DNA of 60,812 nt from Leptospira jelokensis (GTDB taxonomy: Bacteria > Spirochaetota > Leptospiria > Leptospirales > Leptospiraceae): the NCBI RefSeq assembly GCF_004769635.1, contig NZ_RQGH01000006.1:1-60812 (forward strand). Reading direction: 5' to 3'. Made by a program: the position numbers and the translations under genes. The notes under the pieces were generated by a model. The model saw only the letters and a list, made by a program, of their open reading frames with translations. It was not told where the DNA came from and did not search any database. Shown piece after piece: positions 60,811-60,812 of this stretch; the stretch's first letter is position 1, and the number at the start of each line of letters is the position of its first letter.

Positions 60811-60812
60811 AT

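Overview
The window looks like a chromosomal piece of a spirochaete of the genus Leptospira, probably a saprophytic (free-living) species. This is inferred from AT-rich DNA, many long lipoproteins with relaxed spirochaetal lipoboxes, leptospiral-style GAF/class III cyclase and 7TM-DISM signalling proteins, NHL/LamG lipoproteins, and a full nitrate-assimilation set. I saw no rRNA, tRNA, CRISPR array, insertion sequence or phage module.

Layout. 1-8.2 kb: a short photolyase-like flavoprotein, two small envelope proteins, isocitrate dehydrogenase (icd), a membrane-bound LuxR-type regulator with a partner membrane protein, a TetR regulator and a DUF445 protein. 8.2-22.7 kb (minus strand): a tightly packed five-gene operon. 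Its first gene is a ferredoxin + ferredoxin-reductase + AlkB/XylM-type hydroxylase fusion; then come three very large lipoproteins and a FadL-type outer-membrane channel. 23-24.5 kb: a secreted peptidase-MA-like protein with calcium-type repeats. 24.7-30.9 kb: a signalling operon of adenylate cyclase, response regulator and a 7TM-DISM kinase with a decayed ATPase domain. 31-42 kb: an RRM protein, a giant NHL/LamG lipoprotein, sulfide:quinone oxidoreductase, small envelope proteins, a glycosyltransferase, an alpha/beta hydrolase, an M14 carboxypeptidase and a HisKA_2 kinase. 42-59.7 kb: molybdenum cofactor synthesis (mobA, moaE, moaD, moaA, moeB-rhodanese, moeA, moaC-moaB fusion), an orphan molybdoenzyme, a NarK transporter, siroheme methyltransferase, NirD, NirB, and a nitrate reductase fused to its own FAD/BFD electron-transfer module. 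59.8-60.8 kb: a PepSY membrane protein, probably frameshifted or misread at the window edge.

How the genes work together. In the nitrate island NarK would import nitrate, the Moa/Moe/Mob proteins build the cofactor for the nitrate reductase, CobA starts siroheme synthesis for NirB, and NirBD reduces nitrite to ammonium. Shared promoter sequence upstream of narK and nirB, and an SD-sequestering hairpin at narK, suggest co-regulation.

The most exciting region is the 8.2-22.7 kb operon. Two of its giant lipoproteins (1017 and 1413 aa) are paralogues, and their C-terminal halves follow the order of landmarks of BPI/LBP/CETP lipid-transfer proteins (TULIP fold). With a FadL channel and a self-sufficient AlkB-type hydroxylase, this suggests an envelope system that captures, transports and oxidises a hydrophobic substrate. 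A near-perfect 26-bp dyad overlaps the putative promoter of the operon.
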